64,000 nucleotides of DNA from Nocardia higoensis NBRC 100133 (lineage in GTDB: Bacteria > Actinomycetota > Actinomycetes > Mycobacteriales > Mycobacteriaceae): positions 1-64,000 of the forward strand of contig NZ_BAGA01000077.1 in the NCBI RefSeq assembly GCF_000308595.1, in the 5' to 3' direction. Shown here piece after piece: positions 9,049 through 16,952 of this stretch (position 1 is its first letter; every line of letters begins with the position of its first letter). The translations under genes were made by a program, and so were the position numbers. The notes under the pieces were generated by a model. That model did no database searches. It had not been told where the DNA came from and saw nothing but the letters and a program-made list of their open reading frames with translations.

Positions 9049-10512
9049 TCACCAGGGGGAGGGCCGGTAATCCTTGAGGAAGCAGCCGTAGAGGTCGACG
9101 CCGCTCTCGCCCTGCACGATCGGGTCGTAGACCCGGGCCGCGCCGTCGACGAGGTCCAGCGGCGCGTGGAAGCCCTCCTCGGCCAGGCGCACCTTCGTGT
9201 AGTGCGGCCGTTCGTCGGTGATCCAGCCGGTGTCCACCGCGGTCATCAGGATGCCGTCGGTCTCCAGCATCTCCCCGGCGCTGGTGCGGGTGAGCATGTT
9301 CAGCGCCGCCTTGGCCATATTGGTGTGCGGATGTCCGGGACCCTTGTAACCGCGGCTGAACTGCCCCTCCATCGCCGAGACATTGACGATGTACTTACGT
9401 CGCGCGGGCGCGGCCGCCATCGCCGGGCGCAGCCGCGACACCAGGATGAACGGCGCCACCGAATTGCACAGCTGTACTTCCAGCAGCTCGGTCGGATCCA
9501 CCTCGCCGACGGTCTGCACCCAGCTGTTGGTATGCGCCAGATCGGGCACCAGCCCGCCCGCGTCGATGGCCACGCCGCGCGAAATACGTTCGGGGGTGGC
9601 CGATCCCGCGACCAGCGCGAGCTCGGCGACATCGGCGGCGGTGAGCGAAGGCGCCGTGAGCAGGGACGGTGACAGCGAGGCGGTCAGCGCGCCGGGATGT
9701 GCCTGCATCGTCTTGCCGAAGGTCACCACATCGGGCAGCGCGCCCGCGGGCAGCGGCGCCGACTCGGCCTCGACCAGCGCGCTGTAGGCGCCCGCCGAGC
9801 GGCGCACGGTCTGGGCGGCGTTGTTGATCAGGATGTCCAGCGGGCCCTGCGCGGCCACGTCGTCGGCCAGCGCGATCACCTGGGCCGGGTCGCGCAGGTC
9901 GATACCGACCACGCGCAGCCGGTGCAGCCAGTCGGCGCTGTCCTCCATGGCGGCGAAGCGGCGCACCGCGTCGTTGGGGAAGCGGGTGGTGATGGTGGTG
10001 TGCGCGCCGTCGCGCAGCAGGCGCAGCGCGATGTACATGCCGATCTTGGCGCGCCCGCCGGTGAGCAGGGCGCGGCGGCCGGTGAGGTCGGTGTGCGCGT
10101 CGCGCTTGGCGTGGCTCTCGGCGGCGCAGTCCGGGCACAGCTGGTGGTAGAAGGCGTCGACCCGGGTGTAGTGCTGCTTGCAGATGTAGCAGGGCCGCGA
10201 CCGCATGAGGGTTCCCGCGCTCGCGCCCGCGGCAGTGGAGCTGAGCGGGATGCCCGCGGTCTCGTCGTCGATGCGGTTCGGCGAGCCGGTCGCGGTGGCC
10301 GCCACCACCGCCTTGTCGTTCTCGGCGACCCGGCGCCGCGCTTCCTCGCGCCTGCGCTGCTTGAGCCTTTTGAACATGTGCCCGACCGCGCGCTGCACGG
10401 CGATCGAATCCGGGTGTTCCTTGTCGAGTTCGGCGGCCCGATCGAGAACCCGTAGACAGGTGGCCAGCTCGTCGGGATCGATACTGTTCTCGGCCATCGG
10501 GTCTTCGGACAT
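9049..10512 (-). CDS. SDR-family oxidoreductase with N-terminal zinc-ribbon-like segment
   Basis: A 487-aa NAD(P)-dependent short-chain dehydrogenase with a long N-terminal extension. Residues about 1-100 include a basic, helical stretch (KRLKQRRREEARRR). A Cys pair-Cys pair motif, CYIC...CPDC, then looks like a zinc ribbon. The Rossmann motif TGGRAKIGMYIALRL follows near residue 150, then ILINNAAQTVRR, and the catalytic Ser/Tyr/Lys set in VNVSAMEG...GYKG...NMAKAAL. The start is the ATG at 10512; an internal ATG at 10497 is an alternative. Diverges from an acyl-CoA dehydrogenase across 196 bp, suggesting shared control in lipid or CoA-ester metabolism (inference). Confidence 0.8.
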   Translation of the reverse strand: MSEDPMAENSIDPDELATCLRVLDRAAELDKEHPDSIAVQRAVGHMFKRLKQRRREEARRRVAENDKAVVAATATGSPNRIDDETAGIPLSSTAAGASAGTLMRSRPCYICKQHYTRVDAFYHQLCPDCAAESHAKRDAHTDLTGRRALLTGGRAKIGMYIALRLLRDGAHTTITTRFPNDAVRRFAAMEDSADWLHRLRVVGIDLRDPAQVIALADDVAAQGPLDILINNAAQTVRRSAGAYSALVEAESAPLPAGALPDVVTFGKTMQAHPGALTASLSPSLLTAPSLTAADVAELALVAGSATPERISRGVAIDAGGLVPDLAHTNSWVQTVGEVDPTELLEVQLCNSVAPFILVSRLRPAMAAAPARRKYIVNVSAMEGQFSRGYKGPGHPHTNMAKAALNMLTRTSAGEMLETDGILMTAVDTGWITDERPHYTKVRLAEEGFHAPLDLVDGAARVYDPIVQGESGVDLYGCFLKDYRPSPW

Positions 10513-10708
10513 CCTTCGTGAACGGGGGTGGAACGCGGCGGATCGGGCCGGCCACCGGGGGAACGTGAGCAATCCATTGTCGCAAACGCCGACTTTCCGC
10601 ATTCCGGCGCGTTCGACGCGCTGTTGACAACTCGCCAATAGTGCTGGGAACCTGATGCCGGGGTCCCGGCGGTCGAGGTCGGGCCACATCGAGCAAAGGA
10701 TCGTGAGC

Positions 10709-11854
10709 ATGGCACGCGCCGCGTGGAGTGACGACGAGGTCGAGGCGGTACGCGAACTCGCCCGGAACTTCTTCGAGAAGGAGGTCGTCCCGCACGAGGA
10801 GAAGTTCGTCGCGCAGGGGCACCCCGACCGTGAGCTGTACAACCGGGCCGGTGAACTCGGTCTGCTGTGCACCGCGGTGCCTACCGAATACGGCGGCGGC
10901 GGAGGCACTTTCGCCCACGAGGCCGCCATCATCGAAGAGCAGACCTACGCGGGCGACGGCGCCCTGGGCATGCCCGTGCACAGCTCGATCATCGCGCCCT
11001 ATATCGCCGAGTTCGGCACCGAGGAACTCAAGCGCCGGGTCCTGCCCAAGGCCGCCAGCGGCGAGATGGTGCTCTCCATCGGCATGACCGAGCCGGGCAC
11101 CGGTTCGGACCTGCAGAACATCAAGACCAGGGCCGTGCGTGAGGGCGACGAGTACGTCATCACCGGCTCCAAGATCTTCATCACCAACGGCTGGCTCTGC
11201 GACGGCATCATCATCGCCGCCAAGACCGACCCGACCAAGGGTGCGGCCGGCGTCTCGCTGATCTTCGCCGAGGTGAGCGACGACACCCCCGGCTTCAAGC
11301 GCGGCCGCATCCTGAGCAAGATGGGCGGCAAGGGCCAGGACACCGCCGAGCTGTTCTTCGACGGCCTGCGGGTGCCCGCCGCCAACCTGCTCGGCACCGC
11401 CGAAGGTCAGGGCTTCTACCAGATGATGCAGCTGCTCGCCCAGGAGCGCCTGGTCACCGCCGTCATCGCGGTGCCGATGATGGAGAAGGCCGTCCAGCTG
11501 ACCGTCGACTACACCAAGGGCCGCGAGGCCTTCGGCAAGCCGCTGTACTCGATGCAGAACACCAAGTTCGAGCTCGCCGAGTGCGCCACCATCGCCAAGG
11601 TCGCGCGCACCTTCCTCGACGAGTCGATCGTCAAGCACTTGCGCGGCGAACTCGATATCCCCACCGCCGCGATGACCAAGTACTGGATCACCGATCAGCT
11701 GAACATCGTGGTGGACCGCTGCCTGCAGCTCTTCGGCGGCTACGGCTACATGACCGAGTATCCGATCTCGGAGCTGTACACCGGCGCCCGCGTGCTGCGC
11801 ATCCTCGCGGGCAGCAACGAAGTGATGAAGGATCTCATTGCCCGGTCGCTCTGA
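10709..11854 (+). CDS. Acyl-CoA dehydrogenase
   Basis: A 381-aa FAD enzyme introducing an alpha-beta double bond into acyl-CoA. Domain order is normal: N-terminal helices, the FAD/substrate loop MTEPGTGSDLQNIKT, GSKIFITNG, then the C-terminal helical domain with ERLVTA, KGREAFGKPL, QLFGGYGYMTEYP and ILAGSNEVMKDLI. The catalytic Glu position is occupied in TEYPISELYTGA/LAGSNEV, but I cannot assign which residue acts. The start has AAAGGA 8 nt upstream. The TetR gene begins within its last codons, so the two are co-transcribed. The divergent SDR may belong to the same pathway. Confidence 0.9.
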   Translation: MARAAWSDDEVEAVRELARNFFEKEVVPHEEKFVAQGHPDRELYNRAGELGLLCTAVPTEYGGGGGTFAHEAAIIEEQTYAGDGALGMPVHSSIIAPYIAEFGTEELKRRVLPKAASGEMVLSIGMTEPGTGSDLQNIKTRAVREGDEYVITGSKIFITNGWLCDGIIIAAKTDPTKGAAGVSLIFAEVSDDTPGFKRGRILSKMGGKGQDTAELFFDGLRVPAANLLGTAEGQGFYQMMQLLAQERLVTAVIAVPMMEKAVQLTVDYTKGREAFGKPLYSMQNTKFELAECATIAKVARTFLDESIVKHLRGELDIPTAAMTKYWITDQLNIVVDRCLQLFGGYGYMTEYPISELYTGARVLRILAGSNEVMKDLIARSL

Positions 11855-12509
11855 AGTGTCCGGCCGCTCCGAGTCGCCGATCCGTTCCGGATCCGGTGAG
11901 CCACCCGCGCGCCGCAAACGTCTCGAACCCGACCAACGCCGTGCGCAGATCCTGGCGTGCGCGATCGACATGTTCGGTGAACGGCCGTACGCGGCCGTGT
12001 CCACCGCCGAACTCGCCGCGCGCGCCGGGGTCGCCCGCGGGCTGATCAATCACTATTTCGGCAACAAGCGCGACCTCTATCTGGCGGTGGTCCGCCGGAT
12101 GGTGACCCTGCCCAGGGGCGACGACATGGTGGTGCCGACCGGCACCCCGCGCGAGCGGGTCGACGCGAGCGTCCGGTGGTTGCTCGACACCATCGCCGAA
12201 CACGGCAGCACCTGGGTGAAAGTGACCAGCCACGAGGGTGTCGGCGACGATCCCGAGGTCCAGCAGATCCTGGACGAGGCCGACGACGCGGCGGCCGAGC
12301 GCACGCTGTGCATGGTCGGCCTCGCGGAATCGGCGCACAGTCCGCAATCGCGGGCGATGGTGCGCGCCTACGGCGGATTGGTGAAAGCCGCGGGGCGCGA
12401 ATGGATCACCCGCGGAAACCTGACCCGCGAACAGGTGCACCATCTGCTCGCCGACCTGTTGTGGGCACTGGTCAGCGAAACCATGGCGAAGACGCGCCAC
12501 GTTTCCTGA
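11838..12509 (+). CDS. TetR/AcrR family regulator
   Basis: A 223-aa one-component repressor. The N-terminal DNA-binding domain is clear: RRAQILACAIDMFGERPY followed by the helix-turn-helix TAELAARAGVARGLINHYF and GNKRDLYLAVV. The C-terminal 140 residues are a variable ligand domain. I chose the TTG at 11838 because GAAGGA ends 5 nt before it, overlapping the dehydrogenase by 17 bp; a GTG at 11856 is the alternative. It probably controls the acyl-CoA dehydrogenase it is fused to transcriptionally and perhaps the divergent SDR (inference). Confidence 0.85.
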   Translation: MPGRSEVSGRSESPIRSGSGEPPARRKRLEPDQRRAQILACAIDMFGERPYAAVSTAELAARAGVARGLINHYFGNKRDLYLAVVRRMVTLPRGDDMVVPTGTPRERVDASVRWLLDTIAEHGSTWVKVTSHEGVGDDPEVQQILDEADDAAAERTLCMVGLAESAHSPQSRAMVRAYGGLVKAAGREWITRGNLTREQVHHLLADLLWALVSETMAKTRHVS

Positions 12510-12833
12510 CCCGCCTCGGCGAACACGCGGCCGGTGGGTGTGGCCCGATAATTCGGGGCGCACCCACCGGCCTTGTTCGTGCCGGCCGGTATATCGCCGG
12601 GAGTTTGCCGGGTGCAATTCGAGGTGGGGTGAATGCGGCGGCTGTCGTATCCCGGTCGTATTTCGGCATATTCACACCGCACGCAGGTGTGACCGGCATT
12701 ACTCACCGTGGCGCCGATACCTGACGCATTCCGGTCGCGCATTCTCGCCCGGCCACTATTGTTTCCCGGTAGCTGTGGGGTTCGCCGCTTCCGGGGTGCC
12801 GCGCGAGAGTTGGAAATGCGAGAGGGACCGCCG
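12510..12833 (+). other. 324-bp intergenic region
   Basis: Contains a strong hairpin just after the TetR stop (listed separately). The rest shows no convincing ORF; its bases are less GC-rich and codon-like than the flanking genes. The last 40 bp carry GAGAGGGA, the ribosome-binding site of the next gene. No clear promoter hexamers were seen. Confidence 0.6.
12529..12572 (+). terminator. Strong hairpin terminator after the TetR gene
   Basis: Perfect 12-bp arms GGCCGGTGGGTG (12529-12540) and its complement (12561-12572). The loop contains a second stem CCCGA/TCGGG closed by TAAT. The arms are followed by a short T-rich CTTGTT. It lies 20 bp after the TetR stop. Confidence 0.75.
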
Positions 12834-13535
12834 ATGGCACGGACGCGGGAATGGCGCGACAGCGAAGCGTGGCCCCAGGCCTGGCCGGAGGACCAGGAAC
12901 CCGAGGATCCGTTCATTCCCGATGCCCGTCCCGTCGTCAATCCCTATGCGGTGATCGCGCTCGTCGCCGCGCTGCTCGCCTTGTTCCCGGTCGCCATCGT
13001 GTTCGGGCTCATCGCCTTCGGTCATCCGAAGGGCCGGGCGATGGCCACCTTCGCCGTGCTGATCGGTATCGCCGAAGCCGCGGTCGTGGCCGCGGTGGTC
13101 GTGCTGTCGGGCAGCGCGCTGACCGACACGCCGGCGGGCGTCGAAGGCACGACGGTCACCACGGCCGGCGCCACGACCACGGCCGATCAGACCACCGTGG
13201 CCGGGTCCCCGCCCGCCGAACTGCCGTCCGCGCGGCCCACCCCGGCGACGACGACCGAGGAAGCGCCGGTCGTCCGCAAGGGCGCGGCCTGCACCGCGAG
13301 CCAGCTCGGCATGCTCGGCACCGGCGTCGACGGCGGCACCCTGCTGTGCCTGGAAGCCTCGGGTTCCGGCAACGGCCACCAGTGGTCGGGGCCGTACAAC
13401 ATCGGCACCGGCGTCTACGAACCCGGCCAGACCTGCGACGAGACGATCTCGAAGTCGGGTCGTACCGCCGACGGCCGGGCGCTGGTGTGCGAGAGCCAGG
13501 GCAGCTCGGGTGCCTGGGTCCGCTGGACCAATTGA
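12834..13535 (+). CDS. DUF4190-like membrane-anchored protein with Thr-rich linker
   Basis: A 233-aa protein. The N-terminus is cytoplasmic and acidic. Two hydrophobic segments follow (about residues 38-62 and 70-95), of the kind annotated DUF4190 in actinobacteria (NPYAVIALVAALLALFPV...GHPKGRAM). A Thr/Ala-rich linker of about 45 residues leads to a small extracytoplasmic domain with four cysteines (ACTAS, LLCLE, QTCDE, LVCES) that could form two disulfides. The start at 12834 follows GAGAGGGA; an ATG at 12816 is possible. Function unknown; the layout suggests a cell-envelope or sensing role (inference). It converges on the Prim-PolC gene with only 25 bp between. Confidence 0.7.
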   Translation: MARTREWRDSEAWPQAWPEDQEPEDPFIPDARPVVNPYAVIALVAALLALFPVAIVFGLIAFGHPKGRAMATFAVLIGIAEAAVVAAVVVLSGSALTDTPAGVEGTTVTTAGATTTADQTTVAGSPPAELPSARPTPATTTEEAPVVRKGAACTASQLGMLGTGVDGGTLLCLEASGSGNGHQWSGPYNIGTGVYEPGQTCDETISKSGRTADGRALVCESQGSSGAWVRWTN

Positions 13536-13560
13536 CCCCGGCGCCGCCGGACCGATCGTC

Positions 13561-14565
13561 CTACTCGCTCTTCGCCCGGCTCGGCTGCACCCTCGGCGGC
13601 TCGTTCGGCATCTTCGGATACTGCGGCGGCCACGGCGCGTCCATCAACCCCGACGCCATGTCCCGTTCGGACATCTCCAGCAGCGCCTCGATCGATTGCG
13701 GCGCGCGGCCGGCCCACGGATCACCGAACTCGGCCAGCCGGCCCGGCACCGTGGCGATGGTCAATTCCTCCGGCGCGACGCTGTCGAGCTCGTCCCACGA
13801 CAGCGGAGTGGAGACCTGCGCGCCGACCTTGGGCCGCACGCTCCAGGCCCCGAACACTGTTTTGTGCGGGGCGTTCTGGTTGAAGTCGACGAACACCCGC
13901 TGCCCGCGTTCCTCTTTCCACCACTGCGCGGTGATCTGCTCCGGGTGCCTGCGTTCGAGTTCCCGCGCGAGCGCGACGGCAGCCGCGCGCACCTGGTAGC
14001 CGTCCCAGCGCGGCGCCAGCGCCACGTAGATGTGCAGACCACGGGAGCCGGACGTCTTCACCGCCGACTCGATGCCGAGTTCGTCGAACAGCGCCCTGGT
14101 CAGCCGGGCCGCGTCGACCAGATCGGGGTACCCGATGCCGGGGGAGGGGTCGAGGTCGATGCGCAGTTCGTCGGCGATCGTCAGATCGTCGGCCCGGTTG
14201 GGCCAGACGTGGAAGCCGAGGCAGCCCTGGTTGACCGCCCACAGCACGTGCGCGAGATCGTGCGCGACCAGGGCGTCGCTGGTGGTGCCGTTCGGGGTGG
14301 TGACCTCGACGGTGTGCAGCCAGTCCGGGGCCGAGGCGGGAACCCGTTTCTGGAACCAGGACTTGCCGGACGCGCCGTCGGGATAGCGTTCGAGCAACAG
14401 CGGCCGGTTCCCGATCACGCCGAGCAGCGGCTCGGCCACGGCCTGGTAGTAGTGGACCAGATCCAGCTTGGTCTCGCCGCGCTTGCTGAAGTAGACCTTG
14501 TGCGGATTGCTGATCGTCAGCGTCCGCCCGTCGACCTCCAGTTCCACGCTCTCCTTCGCGCTCAT
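13561..14565 (-). CDS. LigD-type primase-polymerase (Prim-PolC-like)
   Basis: A 334-aa archaeo-eukaryotic primase-like polymerase that fills short DNA gaps, adding ribo- or deoxyribonucleotides. The catalytic Asp pair is in LRIDLDPSPG (near residue 140), the SGSRGLHIY motif follows, and the third acidic residue is in RVFVDFNQNAPHKT. It is encoded as a stand-alone polymerase rather than as the Pol-nuclease-ligase fusion LigD. Its ATG overlaps the stop of the ligase gene (ATGA), so ligase and polymerase are made together. This matches the mycobacterial Prim-PolC/LigC pair, which acts in base-excision repair (established for mycobacteria, inferred here). Confidence 0.88.
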   Translation of the reverse strand: MSAKESVELEVDGRTLTISNPHKVYFSKRGETKLDLVHYYQAVAEPLLGVIGNRPLLLERYPDGASGKSWFQKRVPASAPDWLHTVEVTTPNGTTSDALVAHDLAHVLWAVNQGCLGFHVWPNRADDLTIADELRIDLDPSPGIGYPDLVDAARLTRALFDELGIESAVKTSGSRGLHIYVALAPRWDGYQVRAAAVALARELERRHPEQITAQWWKEERGQRVFVDFNQNAPHKTVFGAWSVRPKVGAQVSTPLSWDELDSVAPEELTIATVPGRLAEFGDPWAGRAPQSIEALLEMSERDMASGLMDAPWPPQYPKMPNEPPRVQPSRAKSE

Positions 14566-15662
14566 CCGCGGGCCGCCGTCTCGGTGAAGATCGCGGTCAG
14601 CTCGGCCGGGGCGACCTGCTCGAGCTGGGCGTAGGTGCACGACTCCGGCGTCCGATCCGCCCGGAACCGCACCAGTCTGCCGCCGTGGCGGAACCGGCCG
14701 GACTGCACGTGCTCGTAGCGGACCTCGGCGACGAGTTCGGGGCGCAGCGCCGTCCAGGACAGATCCTTACCCGCGCTCCACCGGCTGAGCCCGCCCGGCA
14801 TCTTCGCCTCGGTCCCCGCCTGAACGGCCGCCTGTGCGGCGGCGTCGGCCCATTCCCGCCACGGGTGGTTCTCCAACGCGTTCTCCCGCAGCGGCGCGAG
14901 CTCGCCGACCAGTTCCGCGCGCCGGGCGGCGGTGAAACTGCTGGCCACGCCCACGTGGTGCAGGCGTCCTTCGTCGTCGTAGAGCCCGAGCAGCAGTGAG
15001 CCGACGCCGAGGCCGTCCTTGTGCATCCGGAAACCGGCCACGACGCAGTCGGCGGTGCGTTCGTGCTTGACCTTGAACATCACCCGTTTGTCCGGCTGGT
15101 AGGCCTGGTCGCCGCTCTTGACCATCACCCCGTCGAAACCCGCGCCCTCGAACCGGGTGAACCAGTCCTGTGCCACCTCGGGATCACGGGTGATCGGCGT
15201 GAGGTGCACGCGGTCGACCTCCGCGCCGAGGACGGATTCGAGTCTGCTGCGGCGTTCGGAGAACGGCGCGCCGGTGAGGTCCTCCTCATCGAGGGCTAGC
15301 AGGTCGAAGGCCACGAAACTGGCCGGGGTCTCCGCGGCCAGTTTTTCGATCCGCGACGCGGCTGGATGCAGCCGGTTCTGCAGAACGTCGAAATCCAGGC
15401 CGTGCTCGGTGACCATCACGATTTCGCCGTCGAGCACACAGCGCGCGGGCAGCGCCTTGCGCAGCAATTCGGCGAGCTCGGGAAAATACCTGGTCAGCGG
15501 GCGCTCGTTGCGGGAACCGAGTTCGATCTCCGCGCCGTCGCGGAAGACCACACAGCGGAATCCGTCCCATTTCGGCTCGTAGTACAGACCGGGACTCCGC
15601 GGCACCGACGGCATGGATTTCGCCAGCATGGGTTTGACGGGTGGCATCACCGGCAGGTCCAC
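14562..15662 (-). CDS. ligC: ATP-dependent DNA ligase (LigC-like)
   Basis: A 366-aa stand-alone ATP-dependent ligase. The adenylation motif YEPKWDGFR contains the nucleophilic Lys (near residue 32). Later nucleotidyltransferase motifs are ARCVLDGEIV, FVAFDLLAL, FDGVMVKSG and MFKVKHERTADCVV, followed by an OB-fold domain. I chose GTG at 15662 because GAGGAGGA stands 4-5 nt before it; an ATG at 15692 lacks a good ribosome-binding site. It is the first gene of the ligase/polymerase pair. No Ku gene lies in the window. Confidence 0.9.
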   Translation of the reverse strand: MDLPVMPPVKPMLAKSMPSVPRSPGLYYEPKWDGFRCVVFRDGAEIELGSRNERPLTRYFPELAELLRKALPARCVLDGEIVMVTEHGLDFDVLQNRLHPAASRIEKLAAETPASFVAFDLLALDEEDLTGAPFSERRSRLESVLGAEVDRVHLTPITRDPEVAQDWFTRFEGAGFDGVMVKSGDQAYQPDKRVMFKVKHERTADCVVAGFRMHKDGLGVGSLLLGLYDDEGRLHHVGVASSFTAARRAELVGELAPLRENALENHPWREWADAAAQAAVQAGTEAKMPGGLSRWSAGKDLSWTALRPELVAEVRYEHVQSGRFRHGGRLVRFRADRTPESCTYAQLEQVAPAELTAIFTETAARG

Positions 15663-15783
15663 GTTTCCTCCTCGGGTCCGGTCCTCACCCATGACGACGC
15701 CGTGGCGGACGCGAATTCATCGCACCCCGCGGGTCGGCTCGATCGTAGGCCGACGGTCCGACAAGTCCGTGGATCTCGCCGGG

Positions 15784-16185
15784 CTAGTCGAGCCAGCCGT
15801 GTTCGTCGGCGAAGGCGGTGAGCCGTTCTCTGATGGTGAGGATCTCCCCGGCCGTGAGCGCGGGACTGGCGTCGAGCAGCAGTTCGGTGATCAGCCGCCG
15901 ATGCTCGTCCGCCGAGAGCTGACCACCGCTGCCGGAGGAGCGGTCCTTCCTGGAGCGCGGCGGCGAACTCGGCGCACCGCCGACGGCACTGAGATTGATC
16001 GCCTTGGGCCCGCGATCGCCCTCGGTCATATCGAATTCGAACACCCGGCCCTGGCGTAGTTCGTCCTCGTCCAGTCCGATGTCGTTGACATGGACGAACA
16101 CGTCCGGCCCGCCGTCTTCCGGCCGGATGAATCCGAACCCGCGCGAACTGTCGAACGACACCAATTTCCCGATGGACACCAACAC
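15784..16185 (-). CDS. Cold-shock domain protein with C-terminal extension
   Basis: A 133-aa protein. Residues 1-67 form a cold-shock domain with RNP1-like GFGFIRP and RNP2-like VFVHVNDI, binding single-stranded RNA or DNA. A basic linker (PPRSRKDRSSG) follows. A C-terminal segment of about 45 residues, rich in Leu and charged residues, ends ERLTAFADEHGWLD and is absent from the usual 67-70 aa CspA type. GTG starts at 16185 and 16179 and a TTG at 16182 all lie behind GAGGAG; 16179 has the best spacing. Confidence 0.85.
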   Translation of the reverse strand: MLVSIGKLVSFDSSRGFGFIRPEDGGPDVFVHVNDIGLDEDELRQGRVFEFDMTEGDRGPKAINLSAVGGAPSSPPRSRKDRSSGSGGQLSADEHRRLITELLLDASPALTAGEILTIRERLTAFADEHGWLD

Positions 16186-16304
16186 CCGCTCCTCGCCGCC
16201 GCTGTCAGCTATGCGCCAACTCTAGCTATCGGGCAACTCTAACTTGCCATTTCCGGCGTTGTCGTTCGACGAGGGGCGGATTCGGTTCCCCGGCGGGTCG
16301 GCGA

Positions 16305-16928
16305 TCAGCGGTAAATCGTCCGGTAAGCGGTGAGGGTCGCGACGCAATGCTCGACGATCTGTTCGCGGGTCGCGCGCAGCGAACCGTTCAACCAGGCGGA
16401 GAACATGCCCGCATTTCCGCTGGCCATGCTCACCGCGGCCAGCCTGCGCCGGACCGGATCGTCGATGTGGACGAACAGATGGTCCTGGATCAGCCGGGTG
16501 AATGCGGGCATCACCGCGATGGTGGTCTGGCCCAGCCCGGTGCTGGAATACGGCTCGACCAGGAACAGCCGTGATTTCCGCGGATCGGAGAGCACCTTGT
16601 CGACCAGGATCTCGGCGAGCGCCCGGTCGCGGGAGGGATCGTCGGCGTCGGTGAAGGCGGTCATCGGCCCGAGGAATTCCTCGGCGACACTGCGATAGAG
16701 CACATCCAGCAGCTCGTCGCGACTGCTGAAACTCTCGTAGAAATAGCGGTCGGTGAGATTGGCGCGCCTGCATACCGCGCGCATGGTCACCCCGGCCGCC
16801 CCCGCCTCGCCGATCAGGTCGAGCGCGGCGTCGAGCAGTGCCGCGCGGCGCGCCTCTCTGCGCTCGGTGAGCGTCGTCCCACCCCAGATGCGGGGACCGG
16901 CGCTCTCTGAATCCTGGCCTGTCTGCAC
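16305..16928 (-). CDS. TetR/AcrR family regulator
   Basis: A 207-aa repressor. The N-terminal HTH is RRAALLDAALDLIGEAGAAG, then VTMRAVCRRANLTDRYFYE and SFSSRDELLDVLY. The effector domain carries no recognisable motif. The GTG start lies 7 nt after a TACTCT hexamer with no ribosome-binding site, so it is probably leaderless. It sits 24 bp downstream of the four-gene PLP operon on the same strand but has its own promoter, so it may regulate that operon or something outside it (uncertain). Confidence 0.85.
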   Translation of the reverse strand: MQTGQDSESAGPRIWGGTTLTERREARRAALLDAALDLIGEAGAAGVTMRAVCRRANLTDRYFYESFSSRDELLDVLYRSVAEEFLGPMTAFTDADDPSRDRALAEILVDKVLSDPRKSRLFLVEPYSSTGLGQTTIAVMPAFTRLIQDHLFVHIDDPVRRRLAAVSMASGNAGMFSAWLNGSLRATREQIVEHCVATLTAYRTIYR

Positions 16929-16935
16929 CGCAACC

Positions 16936-16941
16936 AGAGTA
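16936..16941 (-). promoter_or_regulatory. -10 hexamer TACTCT of a leaderless promoter
   Basis: TACTCT on the minus strand, 7 nt before the GTG start of the TetR gene, in the 24-bp gap after the PLP operon. No Shine-Dalgarno sequence is present. The TetR gene is therefore likely an independent leaderless transcript. Confidence 0.5.
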
Positions 16942-16952
16942 GTGCCTGCGCC

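Noticed and set aside
10624..10629. TTGACA upstream of the acyl-CoA dehydrogenase as a -35 element
   Set aside because: No acceptable -10 hexamer occurs 16-19 nt downstream, so I did not list a promoter.
12510..12833. Several short open frames between the TetR gene and the DUF4190-like gene
   Set aside because: No ribosome-binding sites, poor codon bias, and the region contains a terminator hairpin.
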